This document shows positions 14,807-22,744 of a stretch of 23,310 nucleotides of DNA, piece by piece (position 1 is the first letter of the stretch; each line of letters opens with the position of its first letter). The position numbers and the translations under genes were made by a program. Source of the stretch: ATZT02 sp038124905 (GTDB lineage Bacteria > Actinomycetota > Actinomycetes > S36-B12 > UBA5976); assembly GCA_038124905.1 (NCBI GenBank), contig JAYPCW010000017.1, positions 1-23,310 on the forward strand, read 5' to 3'. The notes under the pieces were generated by a model. The model saw nothing but the letters and a program-made list of their open reading frames with translations. It made no database searches and was not told where the DNA came from.

Positions 14807-15727
14807 TTATTTGGCGGAGGCGAGAGCGTCGGCGCCACCGACAATTTCGCTGATCTCCTGGGTAATTTCGGCCTGACGAGCTTGGTTAGCTTGTCTGGTC
14901 AAATTCTTGATTAACTCTTCTGCGTTTTCGGTTGCAGATTTCATTGCTCTTTGACGAGCTGCATGCTCACTAGCTGCAGCTTGCAAAAGTGCGGCATAAA
15001 CCAAGTACTCAATATATTTTGGAAGCAATTCATCCAAAACAGCTTCAGCGCTTGGTTCAAAATCATAAAGCGGCAAGGCAGGTGAACTCTGTTGTGCGCC
15101 AGTACTGGAAGTTGCTTCAACGATTTCTTCTACAACTTCTAGCGGAACAATTCTTTGCACTACCGGAACTTGACTGATGCGATTTACGAATCGGGTGTAG
15201 ACGACATGTATTTCATCTACTCCCCCTTCGTTTGAATCTTTTAAGAAAGCTGGCAAAAGTGCTTCTGCAATTTCTTGGGCATTTTTATAAGTTGGACGAT
15301 CAGTAAAGCCTGTCCAACTCATTGCAATATCTCGGTTTCTAAACCGGTAATAACCAACACCTTTGCGCCCTACTAGGTAAGGAACAACTGCTTTACCTTC
15401 TTCGCGAAGCAATTCAGATAAGCGTTCACCTTCTTTAAGAACGCTTGAAGAATAAGCGCCTGCTAAACCACGATCTCCGGTGATTAACAAAATTGCCGCA
15501 CGCTTGCCGTCTGTTTTGTTTAGCAATAACGGGTGGTTGCCACGAGCGTTGCTCGCAGCCAAACTCACTGCACGATAAAGCGCAGTTGCGTAAGGGTCAG
15601 AAGCCGCTACTTGGTTTTGCGCCTTGACGATACGACTAGAAGCAATAAGTTCCATTGCTCTAGTGATCTTCTTGGTCGCGTTTACCGAGCGAATTCTTCG
15701 CCTAAAAACGCGGAGCTGTGCACCCAT
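14807..15727 (-). CDS. atpG: ATP synthase F1 subunit gamma
   Basis: Gamma is the central rotor shaft of F1. The 306 residues begin with the typical coiled-coil N-terminal helix (RRRIRSVNATKKITRAMELIA) and end with the partner helix (QRAMKSATENAEELI). The Rossmann-like middle domain contains the GDRGLAGAY motif. An acidic, Gly-rich segment near KDSNEGGVDEI and a Ser-rich segment near ATSSTGAQQSSPAL account for the extra length over E. coli gamma (287). It starts 9 bases after the atpA stop. Confidence 0.97.
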   Translation of the reverse strand: MGAQLRVFRRRIRSVNATKKITRAMELIASSRIVKAQNQVAASDPYATALYRAVSLAASNARGNHPLLLNKTDGKRAAILLITGDRGLAGAYSSSVLKEGERLSELLREEGKAVVPYLVGRKGVGYYRFRNRDIAMSWTGFTDRPTYKNAQEIAEALLPAFLKDSNEGGVDEIHVVYTRFVNRISQVPVVQRIVPLEVVEEIVEATSSTGAQQSSPALPLYDFEPSAEAVLDELLPKYIEYLVYAALLQAAASEHAARQRAMKSATENAEELIKNLTRQANQARQAEITQEISEIVGGADALASAK

Positions 15728-15736
15728 TAGTCTTTT

Positions 15737-17371
15737 CTATCCTCGCTTTTGAACTTTGATTTGCGCTTGCTCAACATCTTCTTCAGCTAATGCTTCAACT
15801 GATTCGTTTCCGATTAATGGCTTTCCGTCACTCTTCATAAATTGCTGCTTAAAGTCTGCAATTGCTGTCTTTAAGTTAGCGACGGTTTCATCTGAAAGAT
15901 CTCTTGAATCTTTAATCGCCTGAACGATATTTGCCTTGCTCTTGTCAAGATAGGCATGAAATTCGGTTTCAAAACGCGCTACATCTTCAACTGGAACTTG
16001 GTCTAACTCTCCAGTGGTACCAGCCCAAATGGAAACAACTGCTTTTTCCATTGCCAGCGGAGCATATTGCGGCTGAATCAAAAGTTGCACCAAGCGAGAT
16101 CCTCGCTCAAGTTGTGCTTTTGAGGCGGCGTCCAAATCTGAACCGAAGGCACTAAATGCTTCAAGTTCACGAAACTGCGCTAAGTCCAAACGCAATCGAC
16201 CAGCAACTTTCTTCATTGCCTTAGGTTGAGCCGAACCACCCACGCGAGATACCGAGATACCTACGTTGATTGCAGGGCGAATACCGGAGTTAAACAAATC
16301 CGTTTCTAAGAAGATTTGACCATCGGTAATCGAGATTACGTTTGTTGGAATATATGCCGAAACGTCGTTAGCTTTGGTTTCGATGATTGGAAGGCCCGTC
16401 ATGGAACCCGCGCCTAATTCATCAGAAAGTTTTGCACAACGTTCTAGTAAGCGTGAGTGCAAATAGAAAACATCGCCTGGATACGCTTCGCGACCCGGTG
16501 GGCGACGGAGCAAGAGCGATACGGCACGGTACGCCTCAGCTTGTTTTGTTAAATCGTCAAACACGATCAAAACGTGCTTGCCTTCATACATCCAGTGCTG
16601 TCCGATAGCGCTACCAGCGTAAGGAGCAATGTATTTGAAACCTGCTGGGTCACTTGCGGTAGCTGCAACAATTGTGGTGTATTCCAAAGCGCCATATTCT
16701 TCTAGCGTTGCGCGCACTGAGGCAATTGTTGAACCCTTTTGGCCAACTGCAACATAAATACAGCGAACTTGCTTCTTTGGATCTCCAGAATCCCAATTTT
16801 GCTTTTGGTTAATGATGGCATCAATTGCTAAGGCAGTTTTGCCAGTTCCGCGGTCACCAATAATTAACTGACGCTGTCCGCGACCTACTGCGGTCATTGC
16901 GTCTACGGCCTTAACGCCGAATTCCATTGGTTCATGTACTGGTTGACGCTCAACTACTGTTGGTGCTTGAAGCTCAAGAGCGCGAGTAGCTGAAGCTTCA
17001 ATTGGCCCGAGTCCATCAATTGGATTTCCAATCGGGTCAACGGTGCGACCTAAGAATGCATCGCCAACTGGAATATCCAAAACGCGACCAGTGCGCCTTA
17101 CTTCTTGACCTTCTTCAATACCGGTGGCATCACCCAATAACACGCAACCGATTTCACGAACGTCAAGGTTAAGCGCTACACCTAAGAGCCCACCTTTAAA
17201 TTCCAATAACTCAGAAGTCATGGCTGACGACAAGCCCTCAACTCGAGCAATACCGTCGCCAGTTTCGATTACCCGTCCAACTTCTTCGCGAGTGGTTTGT
17301 GGGGTGAAGGCAGCGACATTGCGCTCGATCGCACTCCGGATATCTTCCGGTCGGATCACAAGCTCTGTCAT
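15737..17371 (-). CDS. atpA: ATP synthase F1 subunit alpha
   Basis: Alpha holds the non-catalytic nucleotide sites and supplies the arginine finger to beta. The 544 residues include Walker A GDRGTGKT (172-179) and the arginine-finger region SVSRVGGSAQ. The protein is longer than E. coli alpha (513), with a polar C-terminal tail of about 30 residues after the FKQQF segment. Mycobacterial alpha has a comparable extension that helps suppress ATP hydrolysis; a similar role here is inference. It lies 29 bases after atpH. The spacer carries GAGAGAGAG as the only purine run, about 11 bases from the ATG. Confidence 0.98.
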   Translation of the reverse strand: MTELVIRPEDIRSAIERNVAAFTPQTTREEVGRVIETGDGIARVEGLSSAMTSELLEFKGGLLGVALNLDVREIGCVLLGDATGIEEGQEVRRTGRVLDIPVGDAFLGRTVDPIGNPIDGLGPIEASATRALELQAPTVVERQPVHEPMEFGVKAVDAMTAVGRGQRQLIIGDRGTGKTALAIDAIINQKQNWDSGDPKKQVRCIYVAVGQKGSTIASVRATLEEYGALEYTTIVAATASDPAGFKYIAPYAGSAIGQHWMYEGKHVLIVFDDLTKQAEAYRAVSLLLRRPPGREAYPGDVFYLHSRLLERCAKLSDELGAGSMTGLPIIETKANDVSAYIPTNVISITDGQIFLETDLFNSGIRPAINVGISVSRVGGSAQPKAMKKVAGRLRLDLAQFRELEAFSAFGSDLDAASKAQLERGSRLVQLLIQPQYAPLAMEKAVVSIWAGTTGELDQVPVEDVARFETEFHAYLDKSKANIVQAIKDSRDLSDETVANLKTAIADFKQQFMKSDGKPLIGNESVEALAEEDVEQAQIKVQKRG

Positions 17372-17400
17372 AGGTGTCTACTCTCTCTCGTTCTTGGGTC

Positions 17401-18204
17401 TTACTGCGCTATTTGTTTTGACAATTGCGCTAAGCGGCTAGCGATCGTTCCGTCGATTAGCTCATCGCCTACTCGAACTGAAACACCGCCAATCACTCGG
17501 TTATCTACTACATTTTGTAAACGAATTTTTCGGTTATAAATTCGCTCTAAGGCAGCGGCTAATCTTTGCTCTTGACTTGCATCAAGTGCGATTGCAGTTT
17601 TAACCTCTGCTAAAACTTGATTTCTACGATCTGCTGCTAGTTTTTGCAAGTTTGCTAATGCCTTTAATAATGAGACATTAGCTGAATTAGCTGCTCTGAT
17701 TACCAAATTTAAACTAACTTGGTGAAATTTTTGAGCTACTAAATCTTTAATCAAGGTGCTTCTAGCTTCACTTCGCGCATTGGGGTCTGAAAGCATTAAC
17801 TCTAAATCGCCATTTGCTGAGACGATTCGCTCAAAAGCAAATATCTCATCTTCGATACGATCTAAGGCACCTTCATTTTCTGCAGCGGCAAAAGCACAAC
17901 GTGCTGCCGCGTCAGAAATCGCAATTTGCAGATCTTCACCGCTAAGCCATCTAAGAGCAACTGCGTTTTCTAAAACGCTCAAAGCTCCTTGAGAAACTTG
18001 GCTGGCAAACACATCTTTAGCAATTGCGGTCTTCGCTTGTGAAGCAATTCCGTTATCAACCAAAGTCACCAGTAAAGATTTATTAGCGGCTAATGCATCT
18101 GCCACCTGCAAAAGTTCATCCATCACGCTAAAACTGTGAGCAGAAGTATTTTGATCTACTTGCTCAAGTAATGCGTGATAAGAAGTTTTGCTGGCGCCGA
18201 GCAT
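17401..18204 (-). CDS. atpH: ATP synthase F1 subunit delta
   Basis: Delta sits on top of F1 and links it to the b stalk. The 267 residues are long compared with E. coli delta (177) but usual for actinobacteria such as Streptomyces. The N-terminal helical bundle is extended, and the C-terminal part has the OSCP/delta signature (RLAAALERIYNRKIRLQNVVD, then GGVSVRVGDELIDGTIASRL). Its ATG follows the atpF stop with no base between (TAA-ATG). It is a separate gene, not the b-delta fusion found in mycobacteria. Confidence 0.96.
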   Translation of the reverse strand: MLGASKTSYHALLEQVDQNTSAHSFSVMDELLQVADALAANKSLLVTLVDNGIASQAKTAIAKDVFASQVSQGALSVLENAVALRWLSGEDLQIAISDAAARCAFAAAENEGALDRIEDEIFAFERIVSANGDLELMLSDPNARSEARSTLIKDLVAQKFHQVSLNLVIRAANSANVSLLKALANLQKLAADRRNQVLAEVKTAIALDASQEQRLAAALERIYNRKIRLQNVVDNRVIGGVSVRVGDELIDGTIASRLAQLSKQIAQ

Positions 18205-18732
18205 TTACTTTGCTTTCTCTAAATCACTGATGAATTGATCAATTACGGCTTTGGCGCGTGCATCATCTCGAAGTGATGCGCCAACTACCTTGCTTGCTAG
18301 GTCTAAAGCCATCTCGCCTACTTCTTTTCGAAGTTGTGAAACAGCTTTTCCTTTTTCAGCTTCTATTTGAGCGTTGGCCTGCTGAGATACCTGCTGAGCA
18401 GCAACTTGAGCTTCTTGCTTAGCAGTGGCAATCACGCTAGTGCGCTCGCCTTCCGCTTCGCTACGAATTCGTGCGGCTTCTTGTCTAGCTTGCGCTAGTT
18501 GCTCACGATATTCACCCAAAGTTTTTGAGGCTTCGGCTTGCATTTTTTCTGCACGCTCGATGCCGCCTTCAATTGTGGCTGTGCGCTCCTCTAAAGCTAC
18601 TTTGACTTTTGGCAAAGCAATTTTTGAGAGCACAAAAAAGACCACGCTAAAGGCAATTAGGCCAATAACTATCTCAAATAGTGGAGGCAGAAGAACGTTT
18701 TGCTGTTCGCCTGCAGCACTAATCCAATTCAT
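18205..18732 (-). CDS. atpF: ATP synthase Fo subunit b
   Basis: Subunit b is the peripheral stalk. The 175 residues show one N-terminal membrane helix (about 15-40, PPLFEIVIGLIAFSVVFFVLSK) and then a long, charged, Ala/Gln/Glu-rich helix (about 45-165) that forms the right-handed coiled coil. Only one b-type gene is present, so the stalk is presumably a b homodimer. It lies 20 bases after atpE with AAGGGA as ribosome site, and directly abuts atpH. Confidence 0.97.
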   Translation of the reverse strand: MNWISAAGEQQNVLLPPLFEIVIGLIAFSVVFFVLSKIALPKVKVALEERTATIEGGIERAEKMQAEASKTLGEYREQLAQARQEAARIRSEAEGERTSVIATAKQEAQVAAQQVSQQANAQIEAEKGKAVSQLRKEVGEMALDLASKVVGASLRDDARAKAVIDQFISDLEKAK

Positions 18733-18752
18733 TTTTTCTGTTTCCCTTTTGA

Positions 18753-18980
18753 TCAGGTTCCGAAAACGAATGGTGCAACGAAGCCAATCAATGCCAAAGC
18801 TTCAGCTAAAGCGAATCCCAAAATCATGTTTTGACGGATTACGCCATAAGCCTCAGGTTGACGAGCGATTGCCTGCACGCCGTTACCGAAAATGATGCCG
18901 ATACCGACACCTGGACCAATTGCGGCAAGACCGAAACCGATCGAACCAATTGAGCCAGTTAGCTCCGCAAGGATGCCCAT
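18753..18980 (-). CDS. atpE: ATP synthase Fo subunit c
   Basis: Subunit c forms the ion-translocating ring. The 75 residues are a two-helix hairpin: helix 1 with the Gly-rich ring-packing motif (AAIGPGVGIGIIFGNG, 20-34), a polar loop with ARQPE (39-43), and helix 2 with the ion-carrying carboxylate E60 (GFALAEALAL). The residue after E60 is Ala, not the Ser or Thr of Na+-binding rings, so H+ coupling is inferred. It is preceded by a 48-base spacer with a hairpin and a purine-only leader, the best translation start in the operon by eye, which suits the multi-copy need for c. Confidence 0.98.
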   Translation of the reverse strand: MGILAELTGSIGSIGFGLAAIGPGVGIGIIFGNGVQAIARQPEAYGVIRQNMILGFALAEALALIGFVAPFVFGT

Positions 18981-19001
18981 GTCTCTTTCCTTTTCTCTTC
19001 C
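18980..19001 (-). promoter_or_regulatory. Purine-only leader and ribosome site of atpE
   Basis: The 22 bases before the atpE start on the minus strand are almost entirely A and G, including AAAGGAAAGAG 5-8 bases before the ATG. Such unstructured purine tracts favour ribosome loading, and high translation is expected of the c subunit. Lies just after the hairpin at 19002-19021. Confidence 0.5.
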
Positions 19002-19021
19002 CCGATAACTGTTGTTAACGG
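19002..19021 (-). repeat. Hairpin between atpB and atpE
   Basis: On the minus strand CCGTTAAC and GTTATCGG form an 8-position stem with one mismatch around a 4-base loop (AACA). No T-tract follows, so it is not an intrinsic terminator. It could block 3' decay or mark a processing site and so raise atpE over atpB, as mRNA features at the same place do in E. coli; this is inference. Confidence 0.45.
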
Positions 19022-19028
19022 AATCCTT

Positions 19029-19877
19029 TTAGTGGTGCGCACTCTGCGCTTCTGCGATGAACATTGCAGTAAGCAGAGTGAAAATATAAGCCTGTAATAG
19101 TTGAATGAACATTTCAAATGCAGTCAAAACAATTGTCATAATGAACGAGGCGATTGAACCCACGTAGCCCACAACTGAAACTACGCCAACAAAATTAGTT
19201 AAGTTCAATAAGTACCAAGCTGACACCGAGAAAATTACTAACAACAAGTGGCCGGCAAACATATTCGCAAATAAACGAATCGCGAGTGTGGCTGGTCGAA
19301 TAATGAAGGTTGAAAGTATTTCTAGCGGTGTTAAAAGCACCAAAATTGCTCTCGGCTGAACGTCTGGAAACGCAACGCCCTTGAAGTATGCACCGACACC
19401 TTGAGATTTAATTCCAACACCTATAAAGGTGAAATAAACAATCAGAGACAAAATTAGTGGAAACGCAAAGCGGCTGGTTATTGGGAATTGAATTCCCGGA
19501 ATAATGGAAAACAAATTCATTATCCATATAAAACTAAAGAGAGACATTAAAAGCGGAATGTACTTTTCCCCGCCTTGACCAATTACATCTTTTGCAAAAT
19601 GGTTCTTGAAAAATATGTAAATAACTTCACCTAAGTTTTGCATTCCGCGCGGAACCAGTTTAGGCCTAGCAAAAGCGGTTAAGAAGAAAATAATTACAAC
19701 TAGAGCCGCTACCCCCGCAAATAAAACTGGCTTATTAAATTCCCAAGCAGATCCGTCTGGCCCAGTAAAAGAAGTCATGGGAGGAAAGAAAAATATTTCT
19801 GCGCCTGGTGCTGGGAACGGGCAACTATCATCGCCGAATTTACAAGTAATTTCTAGGAGGGCAAGTGCCTTAAGCAT
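19029..19877 (-). CDS. atpB: ATP synthase Fo subunit a
   Basis: Subunit a provides the two half-channels beside the c-ring. The 282 residues contain five to six membrane helices. The essential arginine is R201 in LAIRLFANMFAGH, and the C-terminal helix QAYIFTLLTAMFI is typical. The N-terminal outer segment carries two cysteines, C12 and C19, flanking KFGDDS, which is unusual enough to note. The ribosome site is weak (GGGA, 6 bases from the ATG). First core gene of the operon, separated from the AtpI-like gene by the longest gap in the window. Confidence 0.97.
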   Translation of the reverse strand: MLKALALLEITCKFGDDSCPFPAPGAEIFFFPPMTSFTGPDGSAWEFNKPVLFAGVAALVVIIFFLTAFARPKLVPRGMQNLGEVIYIFFKNHFAKDVIGQGGEKYIPLLMSLFSFIWIMNLFSIIPGIQFPITSRFAFPLILSLIVYFTFIGVGIKSQGVGAYFKGVAFPDVQPRAILVLLTPLEILSTFIIRPATLAIRLFANMFAGHLLLVIFSVSAWYLLNLTNFVGVVSVVGYVGSIASFIMTIVLTAFEMFIQLLQAYIFTLLTAMFIAEAQSAHH

Positions 19878-19956
19878 TAGTCATCCCAGCCAAAATCAAA
19901 TCCAATCTGAGGTTGTGATTTTTTGTACAAGCTTTCGGAAAAGATTAGCCTAGAAA
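19878..19956. other. 79-base gap between atpI-like gene and atpB, nothing clear
   Basis: The longest non-coding stretch in the window. On the minus strand I see a TTGTAC that could be a -35, but no TANNNT at the right spacing, no strong ribosome site beyond GGGA next to atpB, and no convincing stem-loop. It may hold an internal atp promoter, but the sequence does not show one. Confidence 0.4.
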
Positions 19957-20370
19957 TTAATTTTGCGCGTTTTTGGGGTCAGTCACTTCGATCACAGTTG
20001 TCTTGTGTCGAGAGAGCATAAATACCGACCCTAAGGTCCAAGCTAAAGTTCCTGTGATTATTGAAATTCCAAAAGCTCGACCATCTAACCAATTCACATC
20101 TCTTAACACCCGTATCAGAATTAACAAGACTCCAAGTTGGGTTAAATAAACCAGCATGGCAACCCCAAGCCCAAGCTCTGGCTTAGTCGCCAGCACCCGG
20201 CCCACAACATATTGACCGAAAGCGAAAAAAAGTAAAACTAGTACTGCTCCCAAAACCGCGCTTCTGGCAGCAAACCCGCCTTCGAAATAAACCAGGGCCA
20301 AAATCGTGATTACTCCTACAGCAATTGCCGGTAACGAACCCCAAACAATCAAGCGAGTTTCTTCTTTCAA
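19957..20370 (-). CDS. AtpI-like small membrane protein (TTG start)
   Basis: A 137-residue protein with four hydrophobic segments (about 8-28, 34-54, 68-88 and 98-118) and a short polar tail. Its place between the WecA gene and atpB is that of atpI in actinobacteria. AtpI-type proteins help assemble the c-ring and/or carry Mg2+; sequence conservation is low, so the call rests mainly on context, size and topology. The start is taken as TTG at 20370-20368, one base after the wecA stop. No good ribosome site is seen; a TTG six codons later, preceded by AAAGAAG, is an alternative. Confidence 0.75.
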   Translation of the reverse strand: MKEETRLIVWGSLPAIAVGVITILALVYFEGGFAARSAVLGAVLVLLFFAFGQYVVGRVLATKPELGLGVAMLVYLTQLGVLLILIRVLRDVNWLDGRAFGISIITGTLAWTLGSVFMLSRHKTTVIEVTDPKNAQN

Positions 20371-20371
20371 G

Positions 20372-21475
20372 TTATTTCACTTTCTCTGGTTTTTTAGTAC
20401 GTCGACGTCCGAAGAAGACCAACAATAACAACCCTAGGCCTAAAATTATTAAGGTGTAGTTAAGTGAAATAAAGGCAGTACTTACTGCCGAAAACGCTAA
20501 AAGTGCTGTTCCTAAATGCATTAGCGCAACTGCACGGCGATGGGAATGTCCACGTTCTAGTAAGCGATGATGCAAGTGTTCTTTATCTGGGGTAAAGACG
20601 TTAGTTTTTCTACGAGTTCTTCTAAAGAGCGCCAAAATTAAATCAAGTAATGGCACTGCGATAACTGCCAGCGGTAAAAGCAAGATCAAGATCGGAGGTA
20701 AAACAGTGCTGGTTTCAAGTGCAGCCGCATCAGTTTGACCAGTCAATGTGATAGCGCAGGCTGCGAGCAATAAACCGATGAGCATTGAGCCAGTATCACC
20801 CATAAAAATTCTGGCCGGATGCAAATTATGCGGTAAAAATCCTATGCAGATGCCAACTAAAATTGCTGAAATTAAAGTTGGCAATGTTGCTCTAGTAAAT
20901 CCATAAGTAACGCTGAGTAAATAACTGTAGACAAAAAATGCCGTACCCCCGAGTGCTACCACCCCAGCTGCTAAACCATCTAACCCATCAACAAAATTGA
21001 CCGCATTTATTGTTATCAAAATTATTAATACTGTTACCAAAATGCCTGTAGTTGGATCCAAACTTAAGGTCACATCAGTAAACGGAATCGGTAACCAAAT
21101 CAAAGTGATTCCTTGCAATGCCATTAAGGCTGCAGCAAAAGTTTGTCCGGCTAATTTGGTAGGTCCATCTAGTGACCAGCGATCGTCCACCAAGCCAATT
21201 AGCACGACTACTGCGGCGCCAATAATTAATGCTCGAACCTGACTGCTATCTTCAAAGACCGAGCTCATCAATGGCAGTTGTAGACTCAAAGCTAGCCCAG
21301 CAAAAACTCCAAAAAACATTGCTAATCCACCTAGGCGTGGAATCGGCTTATCGTGAACGTCACGATCTCTAACTTTTGCCATGAATTTATAGCGGATGGC
21401 AAATGCTCGAACCGGCGGAGTGAATAAATAAGTAATGGCGGCACTTGCCACAATTACTAATAAATATTCACGCAT
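20372..21475 (-). CDS. wecA: WecA-type undecaprenyl/decaprenyl-phosphate GlcNAc-1-phosphate transferase
   Basis: A membrane enzyme of the MraY/WecA family that moves a sugar-1-phosphate from a UDP-sugar to a polyprenyl phosphate on the inner face of the membrane, starting synthesis of an envelope glycan. It has 367 residues with about ten to eleven membrane helices. Family motifs in order are VDDRW (96-100), NAVNFVDGLDGLA (157-169), ARIFMGDTGS (221-230) and the substrate-specificity loop KEHLHHRL (298-305), whose HxHH-like form is WecA rather than MraY. In mycobacteria the equivalent starts arabinogalactan linkage; the glycan made here is unknown. A GGGGG ribosome site lies 4 bases before the ATG and 9 bases separate it from glyA. 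The C-terminal tail is basic. Confidence 0.9.
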   Translation of the reverse strand: MREYLLVIVASAAITYLFTPPVRAFAIRYKFMAKVRDRDVHDKPIPRLGGLAMFFGVFAGLALSLQLPLMSSVFEDSSQVRALIIGAAVVVLIGLVDDRWSLDGPTKLAGQTFAAALMALQGITLIWLPIPFTDVTLSLDPTTGILVTVLIILITINAVNFVDGLDGLAAGVVALGGTAFFVYSYLLSVTYGFTRATLPTLISAILVGICIGFLPHNLHPARIFMGDTGSMLIGLLLAACAITLTGQTDAAALETSTVLPPILILLLPLAVIAVPLLDLILALFRRTRRKTNVFTPDKEHLHHRLLERGHSHRRAVALMHLGTALLAFSAVSTAFISLNYTLIILGLGLLLLVFFGRRRTKKPEKVK

Positions 21476-21484
21476 CAGACCCCC

Positions 21485-22744
21485 TTACGGGCGTGGATAT
21501 GCAGGAAACTTAGCAACTAAATCAGAAACTGCGCTAGCTACTGAATCTTTACTTGCCGGATCTTTCACAGCGGTGGCAATCAGAGCAGCGATCTCTTGCA
21601 TCTGAGGTTCTTTCATTCCTTGGGTGGTAACTGCAGCAGTTCCCACACGAATGCCACTTGCTGTCATAGGTGGAAGTGGATCATTTGGAATTGGATTCTT
21701 ATTTAAAGTTATCTTTGCCCCATCGCATCTAGCTTCAGCATCTTTACCTGTTACCTGGGTTTTAGCTAAATCTAATAAAACTAAATGGGTATCAGTACCG
21801 CCAGAAACTGGTCGAATGTCTTCCTTTTCTAGACCAGCACTCAAAGCTTGGGCATTTAGCACAACTTGCTTTGCATAGTCTTGAAATTCTTTAGTGGCAG
21901 CTTCTTTTAGCGAAACTGCTTTAGCAGCAACAGCATGCATTAAAGGGCCGCCCTGCATCATTGGGAATACTGCTTTGTCTATCGCCTTTGCGTGTTCTGC
22001 TTTGCACACAATCATGCCGCCGCGTGGGCCGCGAAGCACTTTATGAGTGGTAAAGCTAACGACATCTGCGTACTCAACAGGGCTAGGAATTGCTTTTCCG
22101 GCAACTAAGCCGATGAAATGGGCTGCGTCAACCCACAAAATTGCCCCTACTTCATCGGCAATTTCACGAAACTTCTTAAAGTCAATCAATCTTGGATAAG
22201 CAGTAGCTCCCGCCACTATCATTTTTGGTTTGTGTTTAATTGCCAAATCTCTAACAGAGTTAAAGTCAATTAACTCTGTTTCTGGATCTACTGAATAACC
22301 AATGGTGTTAAACCACATTCCTGAAAAACTAACCGGAGATCCATGCGTTAGGTGCCCGCCGTGAGCCAAGCTCATTGCTAAAACTGTGTCGCCTGGCTTG
22401 CAAAAAGCCCCGTAAACGGCCAAGTTAGCGCTAGCGCCCGAGTGCGGTTGCAAATTTGCGTGATCTGCGCCAAAAAGTTTCTTAGCTCTTTCTATTCCAA
22501 TCAATTCTGCTTCGTCTACTACTGAGCATCCTCCGTAATAGCGCCGGTTTGGATAACCTTCTGCATATTTGTTACTTAGCGTGCTACCTAGAGCAGCTAA
22601 AACTGATGGAGAAGTGAAGTTTTCACTGGCAATTAATTGCAAACCGCCGCGCAACCGACCCAATTCACCAAGGATTACTTTGGCAATTTCTGGATCTAAT
22701 TCAGCTAACTCAGACCAATCCGGTCCCCAAAAAACCTCACTCAT
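21485..22744 (-). CDS. glyA: Serine hydroxymethyltransferase
   Basis: GlyA interconverts serine and glycine, loading the one-carbon unit onto tetrahydrofolate. It has 419 residues. The PLP lysine is K235 (FTTHKVLRGPRGG), D206 and H209 of VDAAHFIGLVAG contact PLP, and the N-terminal LIASENFTSP and YAEGYPNRRYYGG segments are typical. Its ATG overlaps the tsaC stop as ATGA (22741-22744); GGAAGAG lies about 4 bases before the start. Its position between tsaC and wecA is also found, as I recall, in Streptomyces but not in Mycobacterium tuberculosis. Confidence 0.97.
   Translation of the reverse strand: MSEVFWGPDWSELAELDPEIAKVILGELGRLRGGLQLIASENFTSPSVLAALGSTLSNKYAEGYPNRRYYGGCSVVDEAELIGIERAKKLFGADHANLQPHSGASANLAVYGAFCKPGDTVLAMSLAHGGHLTHGSPVSFSGMWFNTIGYSVDPETELIDFNSVRDLAIKHKPKMIVAGATAYPRLIDFKKFREIADEVGAILWVDAAHFIGLVAGKAIPSPVEYADVVSFTTHKVLRGPRGGMIVCKAEHAKAIDKAVFPMMQGGPLMHAVAAKAVSLKEAATKEFQDYAKQVVLNAQALSAGLEKEDIRPVSGGTDTHLVLLDLAKTQVTGKDAEARCDGAKITLNKNPIPNDPLPPMTASGIRVGTAAVTTQGMKEPQMQEIAALIATAVKDPASKDSVASAVSDLVAKFPAYPRP

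Noticed and set aside
17372..17400. GAGAGAGAG run before atpA as a microsatellite or repeat element
   Set aside because: It is only nine bases long and most simply serves as a ribosome-loading purine stretch.
18425..18895. 156-codon open frame on the plus strand
   Set aside because: Antisense to atpF and atpE; low-complexity Ser/Arg-rich protein with no family marks.
19002..19021. Hairpin between atpB and atpE read as an intrinsic terminator
   Set aside because: The stem is followed by a purine run, not a T-tract, and six essential atp genes lie downstream in the same direction.
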